DNA of 34,919 nucleotides from Paraburkholderia bannensis NBRC 103871 (GTDB lineage: Bacteria; Pseudomonadota; Gammaproteobacteria; Burkholderiales; Burkholderiaceae), in contig NZ_BAYA01000053.1 in the NCBI RefSeq assembly GCF_000685015.1, positions 1 through 34,919 of the forward strand. The letters are read 5' to 3'. How positions within the stretch are numbered: position 1 is the stretch's first letter; every line of letters starts with the position of its first letter. Positions 1 to 7,987 of the stretch are shown here, in pieces. The notes under the pieces were generated by a model. It ran no database searches and was not told the DNA's origin. It worked only from the letters and a program-made list of their open reading frames with translations. The position numbers were made by a program, and so were the translations under genes.

Positions 1-1319
1 TCAGCCCGTTCCAGAGACGACTCCATGTGTTTGTGTGGACAGTGCGAGTAACAGACTGGAAGCAACACACAATCGCCACAACCTGCGTTGAGTTCCGGCC
101 GGAATTCATCCCATCTTCGTGCGTTATCGGCATCGAATACGGCACCGTCCCGCAGCGAATCAATAGCGGTGCCCGGAACACCGAGTTCGTGATCGCACTT
201 CTTTACCTCGCCTGTGCTGTCGATAACGAAACCGTTAGCGGAGACTGCAATGCAACCGGCGTAGGACGGATCCGCCCAATCTTTCAACGAGAACCCTTGC
301 GCGGCCACGTATTCAATAAGCTCTGCCTCGACCTCAGCAAAATCAGGCATGCCGAAGTGCACCTTGTCGGTTGCCTGATAGTTTTTTTTGGGGTCGTTGA
401 CCTTGAAATTGAACAGAGGAGCGAAATCGATTGCGGCAAGCTTCCCGGCGAGTCCGGCAGCCACCAGGTCATCGACGAGCAATTTGATGGCCGGCGCGTT
501 CTGCCGGCTAATGTTTACCCGGACGCTGATTCGCATCACGTCCGCAACCGACATGATGTTGTTCAGGATCGTGTCGTAAGAACCAACGCGCCGGCTTGCC
601 CTGGTTGTTTGAACGATATCTGTTGCAATTGGAATGTACGAGCCAACGCCCGGCAGGTGACGCCTCACGCTGTCATGCACTTCCTTCGGCCCGTCGAAGG
701 TCACCTGAACACCCGTCACGCCGTGACGGCGCAGTTCCTGCGCCGTGAACGAGTCGAGGTGATATCCGTTCGTCACGATGGTTGCACTGTATCCTGCCTG
801 ACGACTCTCAGCGAGCTGTATAAGAGCGCGGGACGCCTCGAATACGAAATCCTTCGCCAGAAGCGGTTCTCCGCCGAACCAGTTCACGTGCAATTTGCCC
901 TTCTCTCGAAGCCGGCTAGAGACGAACCTGACAACGCCTTCGATGTCTGGCACGGCCAGCTTCTCGGCACTCAGCCGGTCCTCGAAGCAGTAATAGCAAC
1001 CCATATTGCATTCCATCGTCGTCGCGATGGTCAGTGAAAGCACATCGTGGTTCGACCGGCTGCGATCGTATTTCTCAAGCGCGGCGGCCCGTTCGTCGAC
1101 TTCTATTGGTACGAGAAAGCCGCTGTTCATAAGCAGTTCGATCAGCCCCTGCCTCTCCGGCGTGATGACCTGATCGTTCGCCAGGTCGTCGAATAATACT
1201 TCGATCGCCCGCAGCTCCGCTGGCGCCAGCGCGACGGAAGCGCCCGATAGGGTGTTGACAAGATAGGTGACCGCCCCCGCGGGTATCCTGAGGGTATATC
1301 GCGATATTTTTATCTGCAT
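1..1319 (-). CDS. Radical SAM/SPASM peptide maturase-like protein (partial, runs off window)
   Basis: Reading from an ATG at 1319 leftward, 439 codons are open and the frame runs off the window edge, so the C-terminus is missing. The first ~85 residues form a small N-terminal domain of the kind seen before the catalytic core in RiPP maturases. The 4Fe-4S motif C-x3-C-x2-C is C104, C108 and C111 (CNMGCYYC), followed by the radical SAM GGEP motif. Near the visible end a SPASM-type cysteine cluster appears (KKCDHE, then CGDCVLLPVCYSHCP), which binds auxiliary Fe-S clusters. The family cleaves S-adenosylmethionine to a 5'-deoxyadenosyl radical and usually modifies a peptide substrate. A GAGGA ribosome site lies ~8 bases upstream of the ATG. 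The gene lies 151 bases downstream of the 150-residue gene on the same strand, which is the natural substrate candidate. The radical SAM/SPASM assignment is firm; the substrate is inferred. Confidence 0.9.
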   Translation of the reverse strand, partial: MQIKISRYTLRIPAGAVTYLVNTLSGASVALAPAELRAIEVLFDDLANDQVITPERQGLIELLMNSGFLVPIEVDERAAALEKYDRSRSNHDVLSLTIATTMECNMGCYYCFEDRLSAEKLAVPDIEGVVRFVSSRLREKGKLHVNWFGGEPLLAKDFVFEASRALIQLAESRQAGYSATIVTNGYHLDSFTAQELRRHGVTGVQVTFDGPKEVHDSVRRHLPGVGSYIPIATDIVQTTRASRRVGSYDTILNNIMSVADVMRISVRVNISRQNAPAIKLLVDDLVAAGLAGKLAAIDFAPLFNFKVNDPKKNYQATDKVHFGMPDFAEVEAELIEYVAAQGFSLKDWADPSYAGCIAVSANGFVIDSTGEVKKCDHELGVPGTAIDSLRDGAVFDADNARRWDEFRPELNAGCGDCVLLPVCYSHCPHKHMESSLERA

Positions 1320-1387
1320 GGCACATCCTCGATGCTGCGAAGCGCTGGTAGACGGGCACATCAGTGCTCCCGAGTCGCGCCGAGAAC

Positions 1388-1410
1388 GCCCTCCGGCAAC
1401 ACCGGAGGGC
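1388..1410 (-). promoter_or_regulatory. Perfect hairpin between candidate precursor and maturase
   Basis: The arms GCCCTCCGG and CCGGAGGGC form a 9-bp GC-rich stem with a 5-base loop. It sits between the stop of the 150-residue gene and the start of the radical SAM gene, both on the minus strand. No U-tract follows, so full termination is unlikely. A hairpin here would suit partial attenuation or mRNA protection, giving more precursor than enzyme, as is common in RiPP operons. The structure is seen in the sequence; its role is inferred. Confidence 0.6.
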
Positions 1411-1470
1411 ATCTGTCAATAACGCCGAACAGTTTGCAGATTCGGCATCAACAGACTCTATCTATCTACT

Positions 1471-1923
1471 TCACCACTCGATGATGCAACCGCGCAGGGC
1501 ATTACCGGACTGGGCGGGGGTAAGGACTTTACGGCCCAACGCCAAATATAGGTCCGTCTCGGAGATTTGGCCGGCGTTGATCTTGGCGTCCTGGGGGAAC
1601 TTGATCAGCAACTCGTTGTTGTTCACTTTCTGAATTTCCAGCGCTCCGTTTGTGGCGCCATGAACCGCATCCTGACTGCTCAGGGAAATCTGGCAAACAC
1701 CATCGGCAAGCTGCATCAAGAACGACAGAGCGGTATAGATCTTCGCGCCGAACAGCGGAATTTTTTTAATCAACGGCAGTGCCGATTCGAGAATCGGACG
1801 ATACGTCTTGTAGGTATTGCAATCGGGCAGGCTCGCCTGCGTCCGATTGTCCGGCAGCGCATTGAGCAGCGCTTCCAGATTTCTTTGATCGTCAGCGGAC
1901 AGGGTGTTGGATTGTTGACTCAT
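1471..1923 (-). CDS. 150-aa protein of unknown function, candidate radical SAM substrate
   Basis: The ATG is at 1923, with an in-frame TAA a few codons upstream, so this is the earliest possible start; the ribosome site is weak. The protein has no signal peptide. It has a charged N-terminus (LSADDQRNLEALLNALPDN), a hydrophobic middle (around residues 44-72, with ALPLIKKIPLFGAKIYTALSF) and three cysteines (roughly positions 34, 76 and 146), the last in a C-terminal RGCIIEW tail. Placement directly upstream of a radical SAM/SPASM gene is the main functional clue: it may be a RiPP precursor with a C-terminal core, or a partner protein. It is longer than most precursors, which weakens the case. 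I do not recognise the family. That it is a real gene is likely, given its operon position and non-random composition. Confidence 0.7.
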   Translation of the reverse strand: MSQQSNTLSADDQRNLEALLNALPDNRTQASLPDCNTYKTYRPILESALPLIKKIPLFGAKIYTALSFLMQLADGVCQISLSSQDAVHGATNGALEIQKVNNNELLIKFPQDAKINAGQISETDLYLALGRKVLTPAQSGNALRGCIIEW

Positions 1924-2322
1924 GGATGTGGGCTCGTTTGTTTAAAAAAGATGAAGCCTCCACCTATCGAGCAAATATCGTCGGTATGATGGTCTCTTCA
2001 CTCTTGGTTTGCAGGGAAATTGCCCTGCACTCGCAAACTACAACTGCCGAAGATCATAGTCATACATTGAACTTCATTTTTCAACTTATTTCTGAATCCA
2101 AACTAAACTTATGCTCATCAAATTACTTAACTTCGCGTCTCACAGTAGTGTGCATTTAGAATGAATAAAATGTTTTTCGCATAACAATTTATATCAATCA
2201 AATTAGGTTTACGAAATATTACGTTGTCGGTAAGATTTTCGTAAAAATCACTCAATTTTTATTATTTTTCGCAAACGTTTCACCCAAAACAATCGGTGCC
2301 CTCAACACGACGAATGTGGCAG
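1924..2322 (-). promoter_or_regulatory. AT-rich leader/promoter region of the radical SAM locus
   Basis: This 400-base gap is markedly AT-rich compared with the window. On the minus strand it contains an inverted repeat GCAGGG-6-CCCTGC (2011-2028) in the presumed leader of the 150-residue gene. A purine-rich GGTGGAGG lies about 35 bases before its ATG, too far to act as its ribosome site. A TTGAAA hexamer farther upstream could be a -35 element, but no good -10 pairs with it. I see no gene here. Confidence 0.4.
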
Positions 2323-2604
2323 TTACCATTGGTATTGGGTTCGGCGCAGCGTTAGCCGCCGCATCAGTGCACTGGAGATGATGCTGGTGTCGTATTCGTA
2401 GAGCCGCCGGCTATTGCCGAGACTGTTGTGACCACGAGAATGCATGAAGGCGGAGACAGGAGTTTCTCGTTGGTAGCCGTAAGTGGTCTGGATATCTAGT
2501 TCTTTTTCAGGGAAGAACTGCTCGCGGGCGTTCGGGAAATGCTCGGTGGAACGTGGGGCAAAACGAATCGCCGTTCCGACGTTGCAGCCAGGAGCAGGTG
2601 TCAT
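2323..2604 (-). CDS. Hypothetical 93-aa reading frame, possible gene remnant
   Basis: An ATG at 2604 opens 93 codons on the minus strand. The translation looks like real protein in its middle (FFPEKELDIQTTYGYQRE, then HSRGHNSLGNSRRLYEYD), with no signal peptide or membrane segment. The pattern of HS, NS and YEYD near the C-terminus loosely recalls the end of DUF3274-type lipase effectors of type VI secretion, so it may be the surviving tail of a larger gene. That resemblance comes from memory of the family pattern and is weak. No partner gene is nearby. It could also be a chance frame. Confidence 0.3.
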   Translation of the reverse strand: MTPAPGCNVGTAIRFAPRSTEHFPNAREQFFPEKELDIQTTYGYQRETPVSAFMHSRGHNSLGNSRRLYEYDTSIISSALMRRLTLRRTQYQW

Positions 2605-2880
2605 GGCGAAGGCGACCTAATTCATCATCGTTGCGAGTAAGCCGGTGGCAAACCCTCCCTCATCGAATCGCTCTTGCCGAGCAGGAACGTTTCCCGGCAT
2701 TGCGCCGACGTAACGCACCAAAACGGTGAATCATCGCGCAGTCGACGTAAATTCATCGCCTGTTCTTCCCCGCTAACGGCTCGCGCACCCCCGCCCCGCT
2801 TCGGTTGGCTCGACCCTTGCTTAGTGCATCGCCTGCTGCGCAACACCAGTCGCGCCAATCACCTTTCCGGGGAACACAGG
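2605..2880. other. Intergenic region upstream of the ABC operon
   Basis: These 276 bases hold no convincing gene. The frame of the binding protein stays open upstream to 2674, but that extension has no protein-like character, and the signal peptide begins at 2881. A promoter for the ABC operon must lie here or overlap the region; I could not pick one with confidence. Confidence 0.4.
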
Positions 2881-3687
2881 ATGGCTTTCGCCCAAACGCT
2901 CGCGTCGCGCCGACGCCTGCTCGCCGCGCTGCTGAGCGCGCCCATACTCGCCGTCTTCGCCGCGCCCAGCGCGCACGCTGACGCGCTCGACGCGATCCAG
3001 AAGCGCGGCACGCTGCGCGTCGCGGTACCGGAGGACTATCCGCCGTTCGGTGCGGTCGGCCCCGACATGCAGCCGCAAGGCTACGACATCGACATGGCCG
3101 CGCTGCTCGCGAAGTCCATGAAGGTCAAGCTGCAACTCGTGCCCGTGAACAGCGGCAACCGCATCCCGTATCTCCAGACCGACAAGGTCGATCTCGTGAT
3201 TTCCTCGCTCGGCAAAACGCCTGACCGCGAGAAGGTCATCGACTTCTCGACGCCATACGCACCGTATTTCCAGGGCGTGTTTGGCCCCGCCGACATCAAG
3301 GTGAGCGGCCCGGCCGACCTCACCGGCAAAACCGTGGGCGCGACGCGCGGCGCGCTGGAGGAGGTGGCGCTCACCAACATGGCGCCCAACGCGACGATCC
3401 GCCGCTTCGACGACAACAACGCCACCATCCAGGCGTTTCTCTCCGGTCAGGTTCAGTTGATCGCGGCGGGCAACATCGTGGCAGCGGCAATTCTTGCAAA
3501 GCATCCGCCGCGCGAGCCGCAGATGAAGTTTGTCATCAAGGACTCGCCCTGCTTCGTCGGGCTCAACAAGAACGAGCCGCAACTGCTCGCGAAGGTCAAC
3601 GCCACGATCGACGAAGCGAAGAAGGACGGCGCGCTTCAGGCGATGTCGAAAAAGTGGTTTGGCCAGCCGCTGCCCGCCAATCTCTGA
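2881..3687 (+). CDS. Polar amino-acid ABC transporter, periplasmic binding protein
   Basis: The 268-residue protein starts at ATG 2881, with GGGGAA seven bases upstream. It has an N-terminal signal peptide: RRR, a hydrophobic stretch LLAALLSAPILAVFAAPSA, then a likely cleavage at AHA-D. The mature part has the family 3 solute-binding signature (GTLRVAVPEDYPPFG, then GYDIDMAALLAKSM, then DLVISSLGKTPDREKVIDFSTPY). It captures a polar amino acid or related compound in the periplasm and delivers it to the two permeases that follow. Length fits the family. It is the first gene of a four-gene operon on the same strand. The ligand cannot be read from the sequence. A hairpin directly after the stop may raise its expression relative to the membrane parts. 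Confidence 0.93.
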   Translation: MAFAQTLASRRRLLAALLSAPILAVFAAPSAHADALDAIQKRGTLRVAVPEDYPPFGAVGPDMQPQGYDIDMAALLAKSMKVKLQLVPVNSGNRIPYLQTDKVDLVISSLGKTPDREKVIDFSTPYAPYFQGVFGPADIKVSGPADLTGKTVGATRGALEEVALTNMAPNATIRRFDDNNATIQAFLSGQVQLIAAGNIVAAAILAKHPPREPQMKFVIKDSPCFVGLNKNEPQLLAKVNATIDEAKKDGALQAMSKKWFGQPLPANL

Positions 3688-3694
3688 CGCATCC

Positions 3695-3718
3695 CGCGCC
3701 GCCGCCAAGCGCGGCGCG
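3695..3718 (+). promoter_or_regulatory. GC-rich hairpin between binding protein and permease genes
   Basis: The arms CGCGCCGC and GCGGCGCG form a perfect 8-bp stem with an 8-base loop, 7 bases after the binding-protein stop. A CCTTTTTCC stretch follows some 15 bases later. Such hairpins often protect the upstream message or cause partial termination, so that binding protein exceeds permease. The structure is seen; the role is inferred. Confidence 0.55.
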
Positions 3719-3747
3719 CCTCACCACCGCGAGTCCTTTTTCCGTTC

Positions 3748-4425
3748 ATGAGCTATCAGCTTCAGTTCGGCGACCTTGCCGCCTATAGCGGCATGTTCGC
3801 GTCCGGCGCCGCCGTCACGCTCGCGATTACCGCCGTTTCCACGGCCCTCGGCGTAAGTCTCGGTGTGGCGGGCGCCGCCGTGCACCAGGGCCGCCATGCG
3901 GCGGCGCGTGCGATCGTTCACGGCTATGTCGAGGCCGTCCGCAACACGCCATTTCTCGTGCAGCTGTTCTTTGTGTTTTTCGGTTTGCCCGCACTCGGCA
4001 TCCATATCGGCGAATACACGGCGGCCGTGCTCGCGATGACGCTCAATCTTGGTGCGTACGCCGTGGAAATTCTGCGTTCGGGCATAGACGCCGTGCCGCG
4101 CGGGCACCGCGAGGCCGCCGCTGCGCTCGCCATGTCGCCGCGCGAAACCTTCGTGCACGTGCTCTTGCCTCAAGCATTCGCGAAAGTCTTTCCCGCGCTC
4201 ACGAGCCAGATCGTCATCACCATGCTTGGCTCGGCCGTCGTTTCGCAGATTTCCGTCGCCGACCTCACGTACGCGGCGAGCTACGTGCAGTCGCGCAATT
4301 TCCGGGCGTTCGAAACGTACTTCCTGATCGCGGGCATCTACCTGGCAATGGCGCTCGTGCTGCGCACCGCGCTCAACGCGACCGGCCGCAAGTTGTTCGC
4401 ACGCAACCCGCGAGGCACGCGATGA
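3748..4425 (+). CDS. Amino-acid ABC transporter permease (HisM/HisQ type)
   Basis: The 225-residue inner-membrane protein has several hydrophobic helices (AAVTLAITAVSTALGVSLGV near the start, FLVQLFFVFFGLPALGI in the middle). It has the permease cytoplasmic EAA loop around EAAAALAMSPRETFVHVLLPQA, which docks onto the ATPase. It belongs to the HisMQ/GltJK family of polar amino-acid uptake permeases. No clear ribosome site precedes the ATG at 3748. It ends in an ATGA overlap with the next permease, which signals translational coupling and a heterodimeric membrane channel. Confidence 0.93.
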   Translation: MSYQLQFGDLAAYSGMFASGAAVTLAITAVSTALGVSLGVAGAAVHQGRHAAARAIVHGYVEAVRNTPFLVQLFFVFFGLPALGIHIGEYTAAVLAMTLNLGAYAVEILRSGIDAVPRGHREAAAALAMSPRETFVHVLLPQAFAKVFPALTSQIVITMLGSAVVSQISVADLTYAASYVQSRNFRAFETYFLIAGIYLAMALVLRTALNATGRKLFARNPRGTR

Positions 4426-5072
4426 TCGAATTCACCTTCGCGCAAATCGTCGAAGGACTGCTGCTGGCCGCGCGCTGGACCGTCCTGCTTTCGCTCGTGT
4501 CATTTGTCGCGGGCGGGGCCGTCGGTCTCGTGCTGCTTGTGATGCGCGTGTCCAGTTCGCGTTTGCTGCGCGCGATCGTGCGCATCTACATCGAGGTGTT
4601 CCAGGGCACGCCGCTGCTGCTGCAACTGTTCATCGTGTTCTTCGGTTTGCCGCTTGTCGGCGTGGACGTTTCGCCCTGGGTCGCGGCCACGCTCGGCCTC
4701 ACATTCTTCACGAGCGCCTATCTCGCCGAGATCTGGCGCGGCTGCGTGGAAGCCGTGCCCAAAGGACAGTGGGAAGCGTCGGCCAGCCTGGCAATGAATT
4801 ACTTCGAGCAACTGCGCCATGTGATCCTGCCGCAAGCGGCGCGCATCGCCGTCGGGCCGACCGTCGGCTTCGGCGTGCAGGCGATCAAGGACACGGCGCT
4901 CGTGTCGATCATCGGCTTCGCCGAACTCACCAAGGCCGGCACGATCATCTCGAACGCGACATTCCGCCCGTTTCTCGTCTATGGCCTGGTCGCGCTCATC
5001 TACTTCGTCTTGTGCTACCCGCTCACGCGGTATGCGCGCTCGCTGCAAAGGAAATGGCATGCCGCTCGTTAA
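4422..5072 (+). CDS. Amino-acid ABC transporter permease, second subunit
   Basis: The 216-residue protein starts within the stop of the first permease (4-base overlap). It is the same family, with YIEVFQGTPLLLQLFIVFFGLP in the second helical region and an EAA loop at EASASLAMNYFEQLRHVILPQA. The two permeases probably pair to form the pore. Its 3' end overlaps the ATPase start by 14 bases. The order binding protein, permease, permease, ATPase is classical for this transporter class. Confidence 0.93.
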   Translation: MIEFTFAQIVEGLLLAARWTVLLSLVSFVAGGAVGLVLLVMRVSSSRLLRAIVRIYIEVFQGTPLLLQLFIVFFGLPLVGVDVSPWVAATLGLTFFTSAYLAEIWRGCVEAVPKGQWEASASLAMNYFEQLRHVILPQAARIAVGPTVGFGVQAIKDTALVSIIGFAELTKAGTIISNATFRPFLVYGLVALIYFVLCYPLTRYARSLQRKWHAAR

Positions 5073-5778
5073 AACCCTCGGCGTCGAAAAGCAATTCGGC
5101 GCGAATCACGTGCTCAAGGGCATCGACCTCAGCGTGGAGCGCGGCCAGGTCGTGAGCATCATCGGCCGCAGCGGATCGGGCAAAAGCACGTTCCTGCGCG
5201 CGCTCAACGGCCTCGAAAGCATCGACGCAGGCTCAATCGAAATTGACGGCGAACACGTCGATGCACGCCACGCCGACTTGCGCGCGCTGCGGCTGAAGGT
5301 CGGCATGGTATTCCAGCAATACAACCTTTTCCCGCATCTCACGGCCGGGCAGAACGTGATGCTCGCCCAGACGGTGGTCAGGAAGACGTCGCGAGCCGAA
5401 GCGCGCGAGACTGCGCAGCAGATGCTCGAACGCGTGGGACTCGGCAACAAGTTCGACGCGTTTCCCGAGCAGCTTTCGGGCGGCCAGCAGCAGCGCGTGG
5501 CGATCGCCCGCGCGCTGGCGATGAAACCCAGCGTGCTGCTGTGCGACGAAATCACTTCGGCGCTCGACCCTGAACTCGTGGGCGAGGTGCTGAGCGTGGT
5601 GGAAAGTCTCGCGCGCGAGGACATGACGCTCATCATGGTCACGCACGAAATGCGTTTCGCGCGCGCCGTGAGCGATGTTGTCGTCTTCATGCATGAAGGC
5701 CGCGTGTGGGAAAGCGGGCCGCCGGAGGCCCTCTTCGAGCAGCCTTCGACGGTGGAGTTGCAGCGTTTCATTCAATAG
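5059..5778 (+). CDS. Amino-acid ABC transporter ATP-binding protein
   Basis: The 239-residue ATPase has Walker A GRSGSGKST at residues 36-44, the signature LSGGQQQRVAIARALA, Walker B VLLCDEITSALDP and the switch histidine in VTHEM. It powers import through the two permeases and resembles the GlnQ/HisP class. The frame stays open to 4981, but the start at 5059 is chosen because AAAGGA precedes it at good spacing and the homologous N-terminus (MPLVKTLGVEKQFG) begins there; the upstream 26 residues are shadow translation of the permease. The operon appears to end here. Confidence 0.95.
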   Translation: MPLVKTLGVEKQFGANHVLKGIDLSVERGQVVSIIGRSGSGKSTFLRALNGLESIDAGSIEIDGEHVDARHADLRALRLKVGMVFQQYNLFPHLTAGQNVMLAQTVVRKTSRAEARETAQQMLERVGLGNKFDAFPEQLSGGQQQRVAIARALAMKPSVLLCDEITSALDPELVGEVLSVVESLAREDMTLIMVTHEMRFARAVSDVVVFMHEGRVWESGPPEALFEQPSTVELQRFIQ

Positions 5779-5914
5779 CGCGGTGCATGAAGGCAATTCG
5801 TGCACGACCTCGTCAAGCGTTGTAGATGCTCGCGTGCGATGCGTCGAATTATCTGGCCTTCATGGCACTTGCCTGCGCCTTTGGCCCGCTCGTGGGAATG
5901 TGAACAGACGCTAG

Positions 5915-6886
5915 CTAAAAATTAGTATATGTCGCGTTGAAAACTGTGTCTTCGACAGCCCCGGAATAGGCCTTTCCGGTGACGGAAGTCGCCCGATCCT
6001 TACCTTCTTGGTGCCAGTCAGAACCGGCAAAGCAATGAATTTTCTGGTTACCGTCATGGTTGATCAGGATTTTCCTGAAGGCATTTTTCGCGTCACGATA
6101 GTTCATGTAGGTAAGGCTAACAGCACAATAGTGGCCATCCACCTGCTCTGTCTTCGGCGCATTCGGATCCATGACCCAACCAATCCTGGTAAAGGTAAAT
6201 ATACGAAAGTGAAATGAGATCTTGATTTTTGGATTACCAATGTCTTTCTTTACCTTTTCGTAGATGGGCCGGATGTCTCTACGCGCCCGGTCCTCCGGCC
6301 CCCGGAACGGCCCGATCCACACAGTAATGACTTTATCCATGTTGTTCTTGTTACTTTCGTATTTTTCGCGCTCCTCTTTGTACGTCTCATAGGAAAAATT
6401 TTCGGCAGAAAACAAAGCCAGATTGTCGCTATCTAATCTTTTGAAATCGATCGTCAAGGCATGCGAGACCGACGGCGGCAAAACCAGAAATCGGCCCGGA
6501 TTCACAGAAAGCTTGCAGGACGGCACTTTTAAATTGGTAGCCTTGGTACGAGCGGAACAGATTGCCCCAATCTTGTTCCATACGGTCAGATCGAATTCCT
6601 TCGGCGCCCTGTCTATCAACCCTGGCTGCTCTCGTCTGACGGCAGAAATTTGTTCCTCGACCAGCGAATCGTCCGTCTGTACAAATGCGTTATCGATTTC
6701 AGCCCAGATGATGACGTCTTTTCCCTGATTCGCCACTCCCGTATGTGGATCGCCGTCAATCAAGAACCAGGATGCGTTGCCGTGCTCTCCCTTATAAGGT
6801 TTGAATGCTGGATTACCCTTGACTACGTTCTCTATCAACTTTCTTGCTACGGCTAGCGTCGCCTTGGTGCTGACTCGTAACGACAT
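5915..6886 (-). CDS. Unrecognised 323-aa protein, low-GC gene
   Basis: An ATG at 6886, with GGAGA about 7 bases upstream, opens 323 codons ending in TAG. I do not recognise the family. The protein is soluble, with no signal peptide or membrane helix, and is rich in Lys, Asn and Asp. It has an N-terminal segment with KGEHGNASWFLIDGDPHTG, a charged central stretch (ETYKEEREKYESNKNNMDK) that may be helical, and a C-terminal part with HCFAGSDWHQEGKDRATS. Codon use and base composition are more AT-rich than the genes on either side, which suggests horizontal acquisition. It stands alone between the ABC operon (convergent) and a long non-coding stretch. No partner suggests a role. Confidence 0.75.
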   Translation of the reverse strand: MSLRVSTKATLAVARKLIENVVKGNPAFKPYKGEHGNASWFLIDGDPHTGVANQGKDVIIWAEIDNAFVQTDDSLVEEQISAVRREQPGLIDRAPKEFDLTVWNKIGAICSARTKATNLKVPSCKLSVNPGRFLVLPPSVSHALTIDFKRLDSDNLALFSAENFSYETYKEEREKYESNKNNMDKVITVWIGPFRGPEDRARRDIRPIYEKVKKDIGNPKIKISFHFRIFTFTRIGWVMDPNAPKTEQVDGHYCAVSLTYMNYRDAKNAFRKILINHDGNQKIHCFAGSDWHQEGKDRATSVTGKAYSGAVEDTVFNATYTNF

Positions 6887-7987
6887 TCGATAATCTCCAA
6901 TGCATAAAAAGCCATATTAGAAATGGGGTAACAAGACGCGTTGCCTACGGAATCTAATACACAAATGCTGGTTCAACAAGGATTCCCCTATCTGCGGCAC
7001 TCTGGAAAAACGCGTACGCGCGGAATCGAGCCGATCTGCATCGCGGTTCCTTCAAGACGAATACGAAGACGAAGACAAATGCGGAATTCTCGCACCGTCA
7101 ACATGCGCAGATTGAGCACTAGGGAATTGCCGCACCCAGTAACGTCGACTGTCCGTAAAGGGTCGCGTCCTCCCGATCAAGCCCGTTCGAACGCACTCAG
7201 CGTGGAGCGCCGCATACCCGCCTGCCTCCTGAAACACGCTGATTCATAAGCTATCTGATTTGATAGGATCACTCAGTGAATTCGCATAAACATCGCGGCA
7301 GATTTTTTTCATTAATCGCCGGGATAGTTTTTATCGGCAAACGTCGATACTACGAAGTTATTGCAGGCGAATGACAACACGCTCCGCGTGAGCTTGCAGC
7401 GACTCCACGGTGAAACAAGGGTGTTTTCAGCATCATGAGACACGTCCTACATTCACCAGGCATAGTCAGATCCCCGCCTGAAGTAGCTGGACATCGACCT
7501 CTTGACTATCTCTTTCTTCTGACTATTATTCACGCACGCACCTCGGCGCAGACAAGACCAAACGAATACGTGGTGCGCACCGAATACGAAATACGGGGGA
7601 CAACATTGACCACAGACCAGCGCGACAAAGCCCACTCCTTTGAACCAGGATGGGACGTCTACTTGTCATCCAGTTTCCGCCCTCTCCCGTCAAAGTCGTA
7701 ACAGGTCAAGCATAGCCTCTCCGGCCTTCGCTGGGTCGGGCTAACGCAAGAACAGCACGACTAGATGCATCCGCGAAGCACTGACCGGTCAACGCGCACG
7801 CCCGCCGCCGGCTGGTAGCGCGCATCTGCACATAATGCACAGGTTTTTCCCTGAAACAGGGAGAAAGCGCAGTAGAAGTCGTTCGACTCGCATGACTGTT
7901 TCATTGCCACATTTAGTAAGCATACCGTATTAAACAGACGTTCATCGTGATTTCCACTCAGCAGAAAACCATCTGGAGAAGAGAATC
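6887..7987. other. 1.1-kb region without a convincing gene
   Basis: Several short frames exist on both strands (for example 6941-7249, 7435-7701), but none reads like a protein or has a good ribosome site. The left half is AT-rich like the neighbouring 323-residue gene. The right end must carry the promoter and leader of the polyketide operon. It contains a small perfect dyad, TCCCTG-AAA-CAGGGA (7848-7862). I see no transposase, tRNA or array of repeats. Confidence 0.4.
7904..7933 (+). promoter_or_regulatory. Possible sigma-70 promoter of the polyketide operon
   Basis: TTGCCA (7904-7909) is followed after 18 bases by TATTAA (7928-7933), about 55 bases before the first gene. The hexamers match the sigma-70 consensus partly and the spacing is slightly long. 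This is a prediction only. Confidence 0.3.

Noticed and set aside
27..1037. Plus-strand open frame of 336 codons
   Set aside because: It lies opposite the radical SAM gene, whose minus-strand translation has the CNMGCYYC, GGEP and SPASM motifs; the plus frame has no protein-like pattern.
2821..3708. Minus-strand 295-codon frame opposite the binding protein
   Set aside because: High-GC shadow frame with Arg/His-rich composition; the plus strand encodes a complete binding protein with a signal peptide.
6941..7701. Small plus-strand frames in the 1.1-kb gap
   Set aside because: Arg/Ser-rich translations without ribosome sites or recognisable structure.
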